From: Cryptomeria japonica
Taxonomy: Eukaryota > Streptophyta > Pinopsida > Cupressales > Cupressaceae
Direction: 5' to 3'
DNA length: 64,000 nt
Assembly (NCBI RefSeq): GCF_030272615.1
Contig: NC_081406.1
Location: forward strand, 167,135,521 to 167,199,520
Shown here piece after piece: positions 26,354 through 40,600 of this stretch. Position 1 is the first letter of the stretch. Each line of letters begins with the position of its first letter. The notes beneath the pieces were generated by a model, which was not told the DNA's origin, did no database searches, and was given only the letters and a program-made list of their open reading frames with translations. Made by a program: the position numbers and the translations under genes.

Positions 26354-27410
26354 TGTTAGGTCCCGGAGACAACTGAGAGGGGGGTGGGAAGGTGAATCAG
26401 TTGTCCAATAAATTAAAACCAAAATCAACTTAACCAACACTTAGCGCTTAATACCAGTAAACCAAATTTTAAGCCGGTAGATAGTTTATCAGTTAATTGC
26501 AGTACCAGTAAAGATTAATGCATAAAGCAGAAAGACAATAACATCCACAACACATAACACCAATATTTGTATGTGGAAACCCTGTAAGAGGAAAAACCAG
26601 AGTGGGAAACCTTACCCACAATCAGATGATACTACTGCAAATAGTATGTGTGTACAATAGAGGGTCTGCACATGCCAAGCGCCTAGAGCTCACTGCTCAA
26701 TCACAAAATGAGAGTCACACTGACTACAATTGGATGATTAAATTTAATGATAATGTACTGCTCAAAATAGCATCTTCAAATGCCGGATTCAGTACCGGTT
26801 TAGCTCTGATATGCCTTCTTCAAACCTTCCTTCAATCTTAAATGATGTCTGCGTGTATAGCTCTGCTTATATTCGCATATACCGAATTACAATCCTTTTC
26901 CCAATTGCATATCAATCTCACAAATGAGATCTTACATTTATACCATAACCTAAGACCAATTGAGTAGGTCGGCTCACTAAAAGATATTACAATAAAATCA
27001 ATTACAAATAAAACAATATCCGATGCATGATGTCGGCTCAATGCATTTACAATAATAACAAATCATCTCCATAATGTGTCGTGCGGATCTGGAATAGATA
27101 TGTTTGTCGATGTATATCCTGGACCTATTTGCCGGTAACAACAAATATGCAAACCTGAATATACCAATGAACAAATTACCAAGACAAAGTGTCCAAACGA
27201 TGTCTTCGACATAACCAAGTAGTTTTCAATTGATTCCAAGTGCTGGTGAACAATATAACCTATCGGTGAACCAAATACCGGTGACTGTGCATAAGTCACT
27301 TGCTTGCTGGTGAACATAACCAAATCTCCAAATGCTGATAAGTGATGACAAGAGTTGACAAGTGTTGACATCAATGACAAAACCATATCAACATATCCAA
27401 AATACCAACA
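26354..27410 (-). repeat. 5' LTR of Copia element A
   Basis: It is collinear with 20,726-21,784. Four of the six CCGGT motifs of the other copy are changed here (for example GCTGGTGAAC and TATCGGTG), consistent with deamination at CpG sites. The element's promoter is expected here, facing left. Confidence 0.95.
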
Positions 27411-27415
27411 ACTGG

Positions 27416-29661
27416 TTGGACAGATTTTCCAATACTCCCATTCATTTTTAATCTAGTTATCTACTTCTTGTTTTTGAATCAACGAAAGAGGTTGAACTTT
27501 TGTATTTTGGTAATTAGAGGAGAATATCCAATAGTTGAGCATCTTAATTTTGTGCCTCTCCAAATCTTATGTGGCAATTTCAAATCACTTCCAATTTTTT
27601 ACAGTAGCTTACTTGGCAAATCCCCTATTTATAACTAAGGTTTGAGGGTCACGTCATCAAATATGATGCCATCAACATATTTTTTGTTGAGGTCTCCCCA
27701 AAAAGGTTAGACCAGTAGTTGTACACTAAATCATGTTTTATTGGTGCATTGATGTGGCATCACACGAGTTATTGCTTTTTAGATATAGGAAATACATTTC
27801 ATTCAATCATGAATACTCATGACTAACACTAAAAATTTTAAAGTCACAAGCATTAGTACTATATTATTAAAAATATTAAGCATTAAAATTAACAAATGCT
27901 ATCACAACTATTGGAACGTGCTCAACCACAAAGTCCTTTCCTCTAAAAGGCTCTCAACTGATAACACCTAGAACCTAATGTCATGTCCCAACCACTACAC
28001 CCATCTAGCAAACTATTGATTATGTTTAATAAATTTTAACAAACTATACATATTCCTTATAAACTTGTTTTGTTGAGCTCTTTAAGCCAATTACATATAT
28101 TTTGAACAACAAAGTATGGCATACCCCAATTCAACCTTCCTTTGGGTGCATCTTAAGCACAATTGTGACTCTAATCAATAATCTTCTAGATTAGAAAAAA
28201 TAATTAGAGAAGATATGCCTTCCTTTGTCACACAATTATTTACAAAGCATGACAAGTTCCATATTCAACTTTCTCTTCTTTTTATCCAATCTTGAAATAA
28301 AAAATAATTCATCAAATGAGGTTTGGAGCAAGGGGACAACCATGATTGCCTATTGCAGATTGTTGAGTTTTTGTTTGTCACTGATTTCAAGAGTGTTTTG
28401 AATTGTTAGATGTTTGAGTAGCTTGCTTGCATGATTACACATTAGCTACTAAATCAACTTTTATGACAACTCAGTTTGGTTGTCATCCATGGACTTTTGG
28501 TGACTAAGATTACTATGACAAGTTCGTGTAAGAGGTTGAATGATTGGCACAATTTGCAAGTGATGTTTCCGGGTGTTCTTAGAGCAGCTGAAGAAGTGTA
28601 GAGTTGTCAGAACTTAGTGTGAATCTAAAACATTTTTTTTTTCTCTGAAAATTTTTGAAAGCTTTTATTTTAAAGTCTTTTTGAAATATGTTTGGTGTGC
28701 CTCGGTTTTTGGCAGAGTGTTGATATTCGTTTTTGGGATGCTTTCATATCATGTACAGATGGGTATTCACATGTGTTGATGTAGCAATTGATTTGAGGGA
28801 CTCTTCTCTGAGCACGGTAGTAGTTAAGTGTTCTATTTTCAAATGAAAAAAATTTCAGGCAAGACTTTGTGTTGAATTTAGGCATTTTTATGTATGATTG
28901 ATGCCGTTCTTTTTCCGGTCCTCATTGCTTTGTGGAAGTTGGAAAGTCTTGTGCATTCTGTTGAAAATGAAGGGTCAGTGTTTGAGTTATTAGATTTAAG
29001 AAACGTATGTCAGTTGTGTATGTGGTAAAAAAAATTGAAGTGGATGAATTCGAATGGAATACATTTTTTATTATCAATGCAGCTAAGTTCATATTCTGTA
29101 AAAAATATATTCGTGTGGCTAAGTCGATATTTAAAAAAATTGATTTTTGATAGAGTCATTTTTTAAGACTGGATAAAGAAAAGTGTTTTGGTTTTAAAAA
29201 TAAATGGGAATGATTGTCGTGTCGGAATCTCTGTTCTAAGTGAAGATTTTGTGTTTTTTGTTTTCTTGCGCGAATACTCTTTTAGCACAAGAAATTAAGT
29301 TTTTAAAAAAATGCAAGGATATATTCGCCAGTTGGCCGTGTGAGTTGTGTGAGCAGTATTTTGAAGTTATACTAAAAAGAGAATGGCTAGCGGTATTAAG
29401 GAACCATGCAATAACAGTGTTTGGTGTGGAAGTAATTTTTCAGACTGTTTTGCATGATAGTGAAATATATTTCTAGTTGCTGAATATATTGGGTATTTTC
29501 TGAGTGCAATGAACTGATAATTTTCAGCGAAGAGGGAAGTGATAAGTAACTATGTAAGGTGGAATAGGTTGTGGGTGTATGCACCTAATTGTTCAATTTT
29601 CAGATAATACACAGGCTATGCTTTGAAGTTTCTTGGAGAATGCAAATTCAAAGCGATAATA
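27416..29661. other. AT-rich stretch without recognisable genes
   Basis: Only short frames without motifs occur on either strand. I saw no LTR ends, tandem arrays or splice-consistent exon series. Confidence 0.4.
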
Positions 29662-31068
29662 TGTAATGTCCCCATTTTAGCAGACATGGTTTTTGGGTGA
29701 TTGGCCTATTATTCTAACCCTCGTAGGCTAATGAGTATGGATAGAGGGTCTCCCGAGGCTTGTATCGTCTGTAGAGTTCAGTGTGTTTCGATCTGGCTTT
29801 TGTTTGGTATCATTTGGACTTCATTTGCTATACTTACTATTTATAGTAAGTTTGAGATGTTAGAGATGGACCCCTACTATTTTTAATAAAGGGGTATGGT
29901 CATATGAAGCTTCATCATGTCAATTCCCAGTTCAGACAACGCTAAAAAATGTTGAGTATTAATGGAGATATTAATGTTTATTTAGTTTAAATAAACATTA
30001 ATGTTTTGAGCTTATATTATTAGGTTATAATATAATTTTATATTATAACTTAAGTAAGGGTCCAAGTATCATTAAAGGGGACCATTTAATTAATTAATTG
30101 TGGCTCTTTTACCAAGGTGAAATATTAAATGACAAAGCGAAAATATTATATCATTAATGGATTTAATTCCTTATTGGAGAAAATCGAACCTTCATGGAAA
30201 ATATATATAAGGCTTTTGAAAAGAAGAGAAGGGGGATTGATCATTGTTATTTTTGATGAGAAGACTTGTCTCTTGGCTTTGGAGAAGAAGCTAGGGTTTT
30301 TGCAGCTTGTCCAGAGTATCAGCATTGGAGAACGTGAAGACTTCATTGCATCAGCAATCTGAGGGTGTGAGATATTCATCTAAAGTTGCTCCTAGGGTTG
30401 GCTTCATCCAAAAGTTTACATTGTGCTGATTGGAGATTTATTTTCAGATTTATTGGCATAGCTGAGGGCATATGTATATGACAGACTGAGAACATCATAC
30501 AGAGGGTTTATTTGCTGCTATAGTGTCGTGAATAGTGTGCATGAACAGTGCGCTACAGTAGTTTGAATTCTATAGAAGGGAATTTAGAAAGGTGAACAAC
30601 TATATATATTTGACAAGGGCTTTGCATATGAGGAGAATCAAACCAATATATCAAGGCAGCCATTGAAATTCCAGGTCTCCTATCGATGGTCATTGTATTA
30701 GAAAATCATTACTTCATTGCATCATTTTCTATTATGATTATATCATGAAATACTTGGAGGTTGCATATGTTTAATGAAGATATAAGTTGCATATTCCACA
30801 TTCATGGTGACATTCAACATTGATTAGCTTTCATGCCAACTGTTTGCTTAAATGCCTAATGACTGTATGTGTACTTTGGGATGCATGACAGGTGTTTGTC
30901 TTAATGTCTACTAGTTGTACTAGTTAATTTCAGTCATTACATGTGTGTGTAAAGGTCTAAAACAGCTAGCATATCATTTCTATAACAACTTTGCATTGTT
31001 AGAAGCTTTCCATAACTTCATTTGCAGCCTACAAACCCAAAGAAGACAAATAAAGAATTCACTACAGC
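29662..31068 (+). mobile_element. Possible 5' part of a further LTR
   Basis: TGTAATGTCCCC at 29,662 matches the terminus seen at 15,165. About 540 bases later AAAATATATATAAGGC (30,198-30,213) looks like a plant TATA box, as expected at the U3/R border. No matching CA end with the flanking duplication was found before the next element starts at 31,069. Confidence 0.3.
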
Positions 31069-34000
31069 TGTAGTACCCCTACTTGGTTGAACATATTAGA
31101 CTCATACTTTATTATTATTTGCTTTCAGTGGATACATTACCATGATGTGGTTTTCAGACTTATATGACATTATTTCATACTTTATCTGGATATGAGATGC
31201 ATAATTTATTTGCAGTATTTCAGTACTTGTGACTTATGGCATTTTATGGATTATTGCTATTTACTGACACTTTACTTTATTTATGCAATGTGGAATTATA
31301 TGTTGCGTGTGTGCGAGTGTATTGGATGCAAGGGGACGATTTTCCTTCACTCATTTCGGTGAGACAGGGAACGTCGCGATTCTCCTTCATCGATTTGTAT
31401 GTTGTGTCTTCTATATTGTATATATGCATGTGTGGTTCGGTGATGCAGGATTTTGCAGGTACAAGTATCGGGTAGGTACGGGGTATCGTCTCCACCTGGC
31501 TTCACAGGTCTGAGCGTGCCTTATATTTTTTGATGGAAGTGGAGGAGGTAGTAGTTGACCCTATTTTACTCAGTTACACTCTTGTGAGTGTTGTCAGTTG
31601 GTCATCCTATCAATTTGTTCGACCTTCGTATTTTGTCGTTTGATCTTTTTATGAGTCTTTGCTTTGGTTTGCTCAGTTGTGTGTGTTTAGTTGATTTAAT
31701 TAATTAATTAAATTTATAGATTTATCTCATAATTGGTATTCTTGTGAATTATGTATTTTATGCATTGAGATTATAAATTTAGTTTATTAAAAGAAATTAT
31801 TAAATTAAGTTGCAAGCTGCATGATGTTAGAAATATATTTTATTTAAATTTTATTGAAAAATAAATTAGATTAATTTCATTTATTGTTTCCTAGAATTTT
31901 AAATAAATAAAAGAACAAAAGAATAAATAAATAATTAAATGAATAAAGAATTAATTAGAATTAAAAGTTTTGCATTAATTTATTTATTTAGAAAATTAAT
32001 TAATTAATTTGCATGAGAAAAGAAAAGAAAAGAAAAGAATAATTATTTTTAATTATTGCATGTTAACTTATCTTTTGTTAGAAAATTAGAAAATAAAATA
32101 AAATTGTTTTTATTACTAAATTTTGGTTTTTGGGGAAAAAAAGATTCAACCTAGATTTTTAGTTTAAAAGGGGACAGGTCTTCATTTTAGGGGACACAGG
32201 AAACAGGTCAGGGATTTAGGTGAAGAAATTTATTGGAACTTTGTTAAAAAGATTAGAGCTCTTCTACAAAATTCTTCCAGGAAAGCTATACCAGGTTGGA
32301 TGGCTTCTTTTGATTGGTTGTTTTTAAGAAAATAATTCTATTTCTTCCATTTTCTCTGATTGATGTGTGTGTAAAATTATTTTCAAATCCAAAACCCTCT
32401 TCTGGTAAATTCGAGTTTTGTTTTAAAATTCATGCATGATGATTATTTCTAGTTTATGGGAAGAATTTAATTTGGAGAAAATTAGAAAAATTATTATGAA
32501 AAATTTGTCAAGATTTTTATTGTGCATGGAAATTGCAAGATTTGGGAGGAATGAGATTTACCAGAGAAATCATTCCCTCTTGTTTGATTTTTGTTTTGAT
32601 TTTTGGCTATGGTAGTCCTTTTTAATATTTGTGTATCTTTGTGATATTATTAGTCATTATAGAAATAAATTTAATCATTAATTTAATTTATTGTGTTATT
32701 AAAGTTAAAAGAAATTATTTTATTATATTATTTTGGAGAAATTATGTAATAATTAATTTCCTTGGAAATAAATTGATTTGGAAATAAATTCTAGTTGAAA
32801 ATTAAATTTACTGGTTTTTAGGTTATTGTGAATTTTAAAAAATAAAAATAAAAATAAAAATAAAAAATAAAAAATAAATAAAAATCTCTGTTAATTCAGT
32901 TTTGTTGAATTGGATTAATTTAAAAAAAAATAAAAATAAAAATAAATAAATAAATAATTTATAATTTCGGTTTTATTTTAATTTTTATTAAGTTTTAAAA
33001 AAATAATATATATATATAGTATTTTCGTTGTTTTTTTTAATTATGTTATTTTGGAAATAAAGTATTGCATAATTATTAGAAATAAAAGTTATTGCAAAAT
33101 TAAATCTTCATTTTATTATATATTTTTAATGGGATATAATTATATTATATTATATTCGAAGAATATATATATTTATGTAATTATATTATACTATTGTATA
33201 TAATTTTTAATTTGGAATTTAATTTAGATTATTGATACAATCTAATCGGGTTTATTTGTAAAGTAATCATAAACATATAATTAGGGGGTTAATTTTTATG
33301 TGATTGATTTAAACCTTATTGGACAAATGACAAAATTGATTTATTTAATATAGTTGTATTTTCTTATTTTTTGGAAAATCTTTTATTGCAAGTTATTTAT
33401 GCATTTGGCTATTTTAAGGAAAGAATGCTTGAAATAGGATATTGTGTAAATGGTGTTATCAGTCAAACTTAATTTCATTGCAAATTTGGTTGTGTTGTTG
33501 TCATTATGTCTTATGTTGTTGTATCTCCTTGGTCAGGTGTTGTAGTATAACCTTTTTGATATGAGCCATTGTGTGTTTTTATCCAAATGGTCAATCTTGG
33601 GTTAGTGATTGTGTATCCTTCACTTGTGCTTTGTTAGGATTAGTTATGGTTGTTTGTTTCGCCATAGAGTTCTCGTAGAGAGACCCTTCTTGTTAGTGTC
33701 CTATGAGAGAGAGTGACTTTTGAGCGGGGGTCGTGCCCGAAGTGGATGACAGGATAACCTGTCGAAAGTCAGTTAAAAAGTGATAACATAATAATTGAAT
33801 TGGGATGGGAAAATATTAAATAAGATAATGTGCCTTGTGCATAGGTGAGTGCTTGTACAAGGCTCATAATGTAGTGAGAAGGCCTGGAATGACAAACTTA
33901 CCACCTTGTCGTCACGAAAGGATTGGTAGGGTCTGCATGAGACTTAGTTGGAACTGGAGGCTCGGGAGAGGTTACTAGGAGAAACCCAGGATGGGGGCCG

Positions 34001-34794
34001 GGACGTATGGAGGTTGCACCATGGTATCCATCGTAAGAGATGCGATGACACTCTCTCCCTAGAGTCACTAGTGTTTTGTGAGTTGTGTTACATAGATGTT
34101 TGCAGAGTCTTGTAGTCCTTTCGTACTTGTCTTACTTTGCTTGCTTGAGGGTTTTCTACTATCTCCTAGCATGGTGGGGTGGTTCCATTTCGGAATCACA
34201 TGGTCGGGTGGTAGTGCCATTTCCCATCGGATGTTCTGGATTGTATCTTTAGGCGAGGAAAGACTTCGTTGGTGCTTCATGGTTCGTGGTTTATGTATCA
34301 GCTCATGTTCGTGATCATTGTTCAGTTGAGGCCTTGTGGTCATTGTATTAGACTTTTATGTAACCTTGATATTGTAACTTTGTAATCCGTGGTATTATTG
34401 GAAGCCATGCATTTATGGATATTGTAATATTAGATCATTGAAATGTATGCTATTTCAGTTGATTTAATCTTTTGTATAAATGATCTATGGAAAAATAATT
34501 GCTTTGGAGTACTTTGATTCTTTCTTTATGGAATTTAGATGTATGTGTAGATTTTGTCTTAAGCATTTATTCTTCCTAATTAAATGAACAATTGGATTAA
34601 CCTTGGTGTTAATATAATTTACGAAGTAATCTTCGTTGGTAACCCTTAGGAATACATACGTGAGACTTCTGTTGTGTTGTTAAACGTGCTATTGTTATAA
34701 TTAATGCACTTAATCTTTTAAAAAAAAGATTATTACACCCTTTTAGTTGCCTAGTTGTATTGTTTTCCTCTAGGGTTTCTGGCGGGGCATTACA
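31069..34794 (+). repeat. Left LTR of the long-LTR element
   Basis: Starts TGTAGTACCCCTACTTGG and ends GGCGGGGCATTACA. Contains A/T-rich tracts (31,680-33,300), including AAAAAT repeats around 32,840-32,950. The collinear copy at 35,046-43,799 differs by scattered substitutions and small indels. The short open frames around 31,240-31,510 recur in the right LTR and carry no recognisable domain. Confidence 0.95.
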
Positions 34795-34796
34795 TT

Positions 34797-34808
34797 TGGT
34801 ATCAGAGC
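34797..34808 (+). other. Primer-binding site of the long-LTR element
   Basis: TGGTATCAGAGC lies two bases after the left LTR and is complementary to initiator methionine tRNA. Confidence 0.92.
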
Positions 34809-34946
34809 TTAAGTTTCAACATTGGGTACTCTAGGTTTGTAGTGAGCTTACTTAGTTTGATCTTTCGCTTAGGTCTTAATGTTTGTATTTCCCTTGTTTT
34901 ATCCTTGCCATAGGTATGAACCATTTTATCTATATAGTGCTAGGTC

Positions 34947-35034
34947 ATGGCTAGGAAAGCTAGGAGAGGATGCAACGAATATGAGAGAGTTGTATTCTTA
35001 TTTGTTTTAGGCTTCCAGGAGTAAGCCTAGTTTT
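34947..35034 (+). pseudogene. Tiny leftover gag-like start and hairpin in the interior
   Basis: An ATG at 34,947 gives MARKARRGCNEYERVV and soon stops, which looks like the N-terminus of a lost gag protein. The rest of the coding region is absent. A short inverted repeat AGGCTT...AAGCCT directly precedes the polypurine tract TTTTGGGGGGGAGAA (35,031-35,045). This suggests a deletion between the start of gag and the polypurine tract. Confidence 0.5.
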
Positions 35035-36966
35035 GGGGGGGAGAATGTAGTACCCCTACTTGGTTGAACTTATTAGACTCATACTTTATTATTATTTGCT
35101 TTCACTAGATACATTACCATGATGTGGTTTTCAGACTTATATGACATTATTTCATGCTTTATCTGAATATGAGATGCATAATTTATTTGCAGTATTTCAG
35201 TACTTGTGACTTATGGCATTTTATGGATTATTGCTATGTACTGACACTTTACTTTATTTATGCAATGTGGAATTATATGTTGCGTGTGTGCGAGTGTATT
35301 GGATGCAAGGGGGCGATTTTCCTTCACTCATTTTGGTGAGACAAGGAACGTCGCGATTCTCCTTCATCGGTTTGTATGCCATGTCTTCTATATTGTATAT
35401 ATGCATGTGTAGTTTGGTGATGCAGGATTTTGCAGGTACAAGCATCGGGTAGGTACGGGGTATCGTCTCCATCTGGCTTCACAGGTCTGAGCGTGCCTTA
35501 TATTTTCCAATGGAAGTGGAGGAGGTAGTAGTTGACCCTATTTTACTCAGTTATACTCTTGTGAGTGTCGTCGGTTGGTCGTCCTGTCAGTTTGTTCGAC
35601 CTTCGTAGTTTGTCGTTTGATTTTTTTATGAGTCTTTGCTTTGGTTTGCTCAGTTGTGTGTGTTTAGTGGATTTAATTAATTAATTAAATTTATGGATTT
35701 ATCTCATAATTGGTATTCTTGTGAATTATGTATTTTATGCATTGAGATTATGAATTTAGTTAATTAAAAGAAATTATTAAATTAAGTTGCAAGTTGCATG
35801 ATGTTAGAAATATATTTTATTTAAATTTTAGTGAAAAATAAATTAGATTAATTTCATTTATTGTTTCCTAGAATTTTAAATAAATAAAAGAACAAAAGAA
35901 TAAATAAATAATTAAATGAATAAAGAATTAATTAGAATTAAAAGTTTTGCATTAATTTATTTATTTAGAAAATTAATTAATTAATTTGCATGAGAAAATA
36001 AAAGAAAAGAAAAGAAAAGAATAATTATTTTTAATTATTGCATGTTAACTTATCTTTTGTTAGAAAATTAGAAAATAAAATAAAATTGTTTTTATTACTA
36101 AATTTAGGTTTTTGGGGAAAAAGAGATTCAACCTAGATTTTTAATTTAAAAGGGGATAGGTCTTCATTTTAGGGGATTTAGGTGAAGAAATTTATTGAAA
36201 GCTTGTTAAAAAGATCAGAGCTCTTCTACAAAATTCTTTCGAGAAAGCTATACCAGGTTAGATGGCTTCTTTTGATTGGTTGTTTTTAAGAAAATAATTC
36301 TATTTCTTCCATTTTCTCTGATTGATGTGTGTGTAAAATTATTTTCAAGTCCAAAACCCTCTTCTAGTGAATTCGAGTTTTGTTTTAAAATTCATGCTTG
36401 ATGATTATTTCTAGTTTATGGGAAGAATTTAATTTGGAGAAAATTAGGAAAATTATTATGAAAAATTTGTCAAGATTTTTATTGTGCATGGAAATTGCAA
36501 GATTTGGGAGGAATGAGATTTACCAGAGAAATCATTCCCTCTTGTTTGATTTTTGTTTTGATTGTTGGCTATGGTAGTCGTTTTTAATATCTGTGTATCT
36601 ATGTGATATTATTAGTCATTATAGAAATAAATTTAATCATTAATTAAATTTATTGTGTTATTAAAGTTAAGGGAAATTATTTTATTATATTATTTTGGAG
36701 AAATTATGTAATAATTAATTTCCTTGAAAATAAATTCTGGTTGAAAATTAAATTTACTGGTTTTTAGGTTATTGTGAATTTAAAAAAAAAATAAAAAAAA
36801 TTTAAAAATTTAAAAATAAATAAATAAATAAATCTCTGTTAATTCAGTTTTGTTGAATTGGATTAATTAAAAAATAAATTAAAATAAATTTAAAATAAAA
36901 TAAATAAATAAAAAATTAATTTATAATTTCGGTTTTATTTCTATTTTTATTAAGTTTTAAAAAAAT

Positions 36967-37262
36967 TGTTCTGAAATATGGATCGAAGAATAATGACAGC
37001 GATTCTGGAAGACTGATTGCCGTGAGTTATTGATCGTCTCCATCATTGAATCCGGTTTAAATACAAGAGGAAAGGTTGCCTACGTAGGGACATGTCCATA
37101 CGTGGTAGTTGCCATGTATGGACATGTTCCTACGGAGGCAACCATTCATAACAATTAGTTTGTTTATGTTTAATTTCCAAACTGTATGCTCTGTTAATAT
37201 ATCACTCTCCAGATAATAACCGATTTACCATTAGTTAGATTCATGAGGGCTATATCTTAACA
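36967..37262 (-). repeat. 3' LTR of Copia element B
   Basis: Contains one unit of a palindrome-rich block at about 37,078-37,137: CCTACGTAGG, GGACATGTCC, ATACGTGG and the reverse complements. The unit can fold on itself around AGTTG. Confidence 0.92.
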
Positions 37263-37661
37263 CTCCCTCTTAGCAGGAGTGGATCTAAGTAATTTTCTTG
37301 GGAGCATATTCTGTCATGACTTCCGACACAATTCGGGACAACATTTAATATAGTCTTGTCATGACAATAAACTCAATATCATGATATCCGGCTCAGTCCG
37401 GGACAATTACTTAAGAAGTCAATCATGAGATGATCACATACTTTAGGATCAAGATATCCGGCACAGTCCGGGACAACAACTTAATGTAGTCAATCTTGAC
37501 ACTTGGTCAACTATTGTCAAGATCGTCACCTTGAAATAGTAACCTTAAACATAAGAAGATCGTCATCTTCTTGAACACAGTTAGAATATTGCAATATACA
37601 TTTTATTTATTTATTCATGAACAAATTACACACGGTAGGAATTTCATCCTAATAATCTCAA

Positions 37662-40600
37662 TTATAATCTAGTCATACCAAGTTTACTTCTGAAGTATTC
37701 TATCTTCAATCTTGCAAGTGGCTTGGTGAAGATATCAGCATTTTGTTCTTTAGTACTGATGTACACTAGTTTTATGACATTTCGATCTACCATATCTCTT
37801 ATGTAGTGATAAGGGATCTCAATATGTTTGGATCGATTGTGAAAAACTGGATTTACTGAGAGCTTGATACAGCTCTGATTATCACAGTGAATTATTGTTG
37901 AATTCAGAGTTTTTCCAAATAATCCAAATAATAACTTTCTTAGCCATACCGCTTCACGAGCTCCCATGGAGGCTACCATATATTTTGCTTCGATGGAGCT
38001 TTGTGCAACTGCTGACTGTTTTCTGTTGAACCAAGATATCATAGAAGAACCAAGACTGAAGCAACACCCTGTAGTACTTTTACGGTCAGTGGTACTTCCG
38101 ACCCAATCAGAATCAGAATATCCTTCAAGTTGAATCTCAACATTTTCATACTTTAAGCCAAGTCCGATTGTGCCTTGTAAATATCTTAGAATGTGTTTAG
38201 CAGCGATTAGATGTATCTTCTTAGGTTCACACATGAAGTGACTTAATACATTTGTAGCATAGCAGATATCAGGACAAGTATTTACCAAATACATGAGTGA
38301 ACCGACGATTTGTCTATAGAGTGTGGGATCTGTAGGTTCTGAATCTTCTGCCTCAATTTTCAGCTTGTGCAAATTAGTTTCCATTGGTGTAGCTAATGGC
38401 TTACACTCCATCATCCCAAATCTAGTTAGAATATCTGTGGTGTACTTTCCTTAATTTAGGAAGATGTAGTTTTTCTTCTGCCATACTTCTAATCCCAGAA
38501 AATAATGTAGAAGCCCTAGAACTTTCATATCGAATTCTGCTGCCAGATCTTGCTTACATTTCTCAATGAGATTATCCTCTCCTGTTATCAAAAGATCATC
38601 CACGTAAAGGACCAATATAATCATATTGCCATTTGAAGCCTTGAAGTAGATGTTGGGATCTGCTAGGTTCTTGGAGTACCCTAGTTTGGAGAGATAGTTG
38701 TCTATCCTTGCATACCAGGCCCTAGGTGCTTGTTTTAACCCATAGAGAGCTTTTTTTAGTTTACAAACATAGCAATTTTTATCACGTATGGTGAATCCTT
38801 CTGGTTGTTCTATATATACTTCTTCTACAATTGAACCATTTAGGAAGGCAGTCTTTACGTCCATTTGGTGAATTTTCCATCCTTTGGATGCTGCAATTGC
38901 AATGATTGTTCTTACTGAAGTATATCGGGCAACTGGGGCAAATGTCTCTTCATAATCAATTCCTGCTTTTTGAGAAAATCCCCTGGCCACAAAGTGAGCT
39001 TTATGTTTTTCAATGCTGCCATCGGATGCATATTTGATCTTGAATAACCACTCGGATGAGACAACTGATTTGTCTTTTGGTCTAGGCACTATATCCCAAA
39101 CATCATTCTTTAGTATAGATTGATATTCTTCAACCATAGCATCATTCCAAGCCTGTTTTGATAAGGCTTCTCTGACATTTGTTGGTTCAAAATTTGTGAG
39201 TTCGGTTAGAAGTGCAGCATAACATTTTAGAGTTCTTGTTCTCTTATTTTCTTTGGAAATTTCATTTGGTTCTACATTATTCTCTTCAATCATTTTCCTT
39301 GCCCATAGAGGTCTTTTCTTGTTATTGAGTGTTTCAATATTTTCATCAACAAGAGGTTCAGAAGCTCTTATGATGTCCTCCCTCTCAGTGTCTGAAGGTT
39401 TGGAATTTTCTATGATATTCTCCCTCTCAATCTCAGTTATGTGATCTTCTTCTTCTTTAGTAATGTTATCATCCTCGGGTTCTTTGAGTGTGGTGTTTTC
39501 TTCAAACTTTACATCTCTACTTATCTCAACAGATTTTTTCCCTGGAATGTAAATGCGATATCCTTTAGTATTTTCACTATAGCCAATGAAGATACCTCTT
39601 TTTCCGGATGGTTCTAGTTTTGTCCTCTTTTCTTTAGGAACATGTATATATACGAGACAGCCAAATATCCTTAAATGACTTAAGTCTGGTTTGTTCCCTG
39701 TAAAAGCTTCTTCAAGAGTTATGTTTTCTAGAACTGAGTGTGGACATATGTTTTCTAGAACTGAGTGCGGACATCTGTTTTGAATGTAGACTGTTGTATT
39801 TGAAGCTTCTGCCCAGAATGAAGTGTGTAAGTTTTGGTCATGCATCATGGCTTTTGTTGCTTCAATTATGGTTCTGTTCTTTCTTTCTGCTACTCCATTT
39901 TGTTGTGGATTATATGGTACAATATACTCCCTCTTAATCCCAACAGAATTACAAAAGTCTTTGAAGTTGTCAGATGTATATTCTCCCCCATTGTCGAATC
40001 TTAAGACCTTAATTTTCTTCCCTGACTGGTTTTCTACTAGTGCCTTGAATTCTTTGAACTTAGATAGTACTTCATTTGAGTCTTTGCACTTTAGAAAATA
40101 TATCCATGTTTTTCGAGAGTAGTCGTCAACAAAGATTATGTAGTATAAGGATCCAGTTAGGGATGGCGTTGAATGGGACCGCATAGGTCTGAGTGAATTA
40201 GTTCTAAAATAACTTTTGATTTGTGCTCGCTTGAGGGAAAAGAAACTTTCACATTCTTTCCCAAGGCACATCCTTTGCAAATGCCTGTGTTCAGATTTTA
40301 GTTGGGGTAGTCCTGAAGTAATCTTCTTTATGTTGGATAGAGCACTATATCTTAGGTGTCATAATCTTTTGTGCCATAATTCATTATTATTTGAAACTTC
40401 AAGATTTAGTGCTTCCTTTTGATCATTGCATAGTTTGTATAGGCTACCATCTCTTGAACCTACTGTTATGGCATTTTTGATATTTGTATTTTTAGGCCAG
40501 AGTAGAACTTTATCTTCATTGAAGGTAACTCGATATCCTTGATCAGCTAGGCCTGAGATTGAGACTAGATTTCTTTTTATTCCAGGTACAAACAAAACAT

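Larger units (their letters stand above)
20721..27415 (-). mobile_element. Copia-type LTR retrotransposon A, complete but decayed
   Basis: The element spans 20,726-27,410 (6,685 bp) with target duplication ACTGG at 20,721-20,725 and 27,411-27,415. LTRs of 1,059 and 1,057 bp begin TGTTAGGTC and end ACCAACA. The minus-strand primer-binding site TGGTATCAGAGC (26,351-26,340) lies next to the right LTR, and the polypurine tract GCCAAAGGGGGAGAT (21,799-21,785) next to the left LTR. Domain order gag-protease-integrase-RT-RNase H is that of Copia. The LTRs differ by scattered substitutions and small indels, so the insertion is not recent. Confidence 0.96.

Noticed and set aside
31236-31513. Pair of short frames that recur almost identically at 35,154-35,472
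   Set aside because: They recur only because they lie in the two LTRs of the long-LTR element. No domain, and both strands are open.
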